Origin: Candidatus Aegiribacteria sp.
GTDB taxonomy: Bacteria > Fermentibacterota > Fermentibacteria > Fermentibacterales > Fermentibacteraceae
Direction: 5' to 3'
NCBI GenBank assembly: GCA_030634715.1
Contig: DAOWAG010000077.1
Location: 1-6,482 of the forward strand
Length of the DNA: 6,482 nt
In this document: in pieces, positions 6,409 through 6,482 of the stretch
How positions within the stretch are numbered: position 1 is the stretch's first letter
Layout: each line of letters starts with the position of its first letter
Notes under the pieces: generated by a model
Databases searched by the model: none
What the model was told of the DNA's origin: nothing
Seen by the model: the letters and a program-made list of their open reading frames with translations, nothing else
Translations under genes and position numbers: made by a program

Positions 6409-6482
6409 TTATCTTCTGGGACCGCGCCCCATTTCGTGCTCGACCGCCATATCCGCCAGTTGTTCAAGCTGTTCAGAGGTAA
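6409..6482 (-). CDS. C-terminal end of an unidentified protein (enters from right edge)
   Basis: Reading the minus strand in from the edge gives 23 residues ending at TAA (6411-6409): TSEQLEQLADMAVEHEMG followed by RGPRR. The stretch has a helical, acidic, coding-like composition ending in a basic tail, and a hairpin follows the stop at a suitable distance. Too little is present to name a family. The alternative frame over this stretch encodes a composition rich in Trp, Arg and Ser and looks like a shadow. Confidence 0.45.
   Translation of the reverse strand, partial: TSEQLEQLADMAVEHEMGRGPRR

Overview
This window looks like an ordinary chromosomal stretch of a bacterium with moderate GC (mid to high 40s percent by eye) and dense genes carrying good AGGAG-type ribosome binding sites. 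The secreted C25 (gingipain-family) cysteine protease ends in a FlgD-Ig/type IX sorting-like domain. That points to the FCB side of the tree or an allied candidate phylum that uses such tails, such as a Fermentibacteria-like lineage. This placement is inferred from protein style alone; there is no rRNA or marker gene to confirm it.

Layout, left to right. Positions 1-494 (minus) hold the N-terminal 164 codons of a class I SAM-dependent methyltransferase that runs off the left edge. Positions 593-1093 (minus) encode a two-helix membrane protein of the DUF3592 type. A 59-bp divergent control region separates it from gmd (1153-2139, plus), GDP-mannose 4,6-dehydratase, which starts the route from GDP-mannose to GDP-deoxysugars such as GDP-fucose or GDP-rhamnose for surface glycans. 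A 120-bp intergenic region with a promoter-like pair and a palindrome leads to the 676-aa C25 protease (2260-4290, plus). A strong bidirectional hairpin terminator (4311-4338) separates this gene from the convergent fhs, formate-tetrahydrofolate ligase (4352-6028, minus). An unrecognised 76-aa protein gene (6044-6274, minus) lies 15 bp upstream of fhs and probably shares its transcript. A promoter-like sequence and a 12-bp-stem hairpin follow, and then the last 24 codons of another minus-strand gene that enters from the right edge.

Functionally there are three unrelated themes: cell-surface or secreted functions (gmd, C25 protease, DUF3592 membrane protein), one-carbon folate metabolism (fhs with its small partner), and an unassigned methyltransferase. 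I see no mobile element, CRISPR array, tRNA, rRNA or phage gene. No region looks like an undescribed multi-gene system. The items most worth a second look are the protease with its tail, the palindrome inside its putative promoter, and the small gene attached to fhs.
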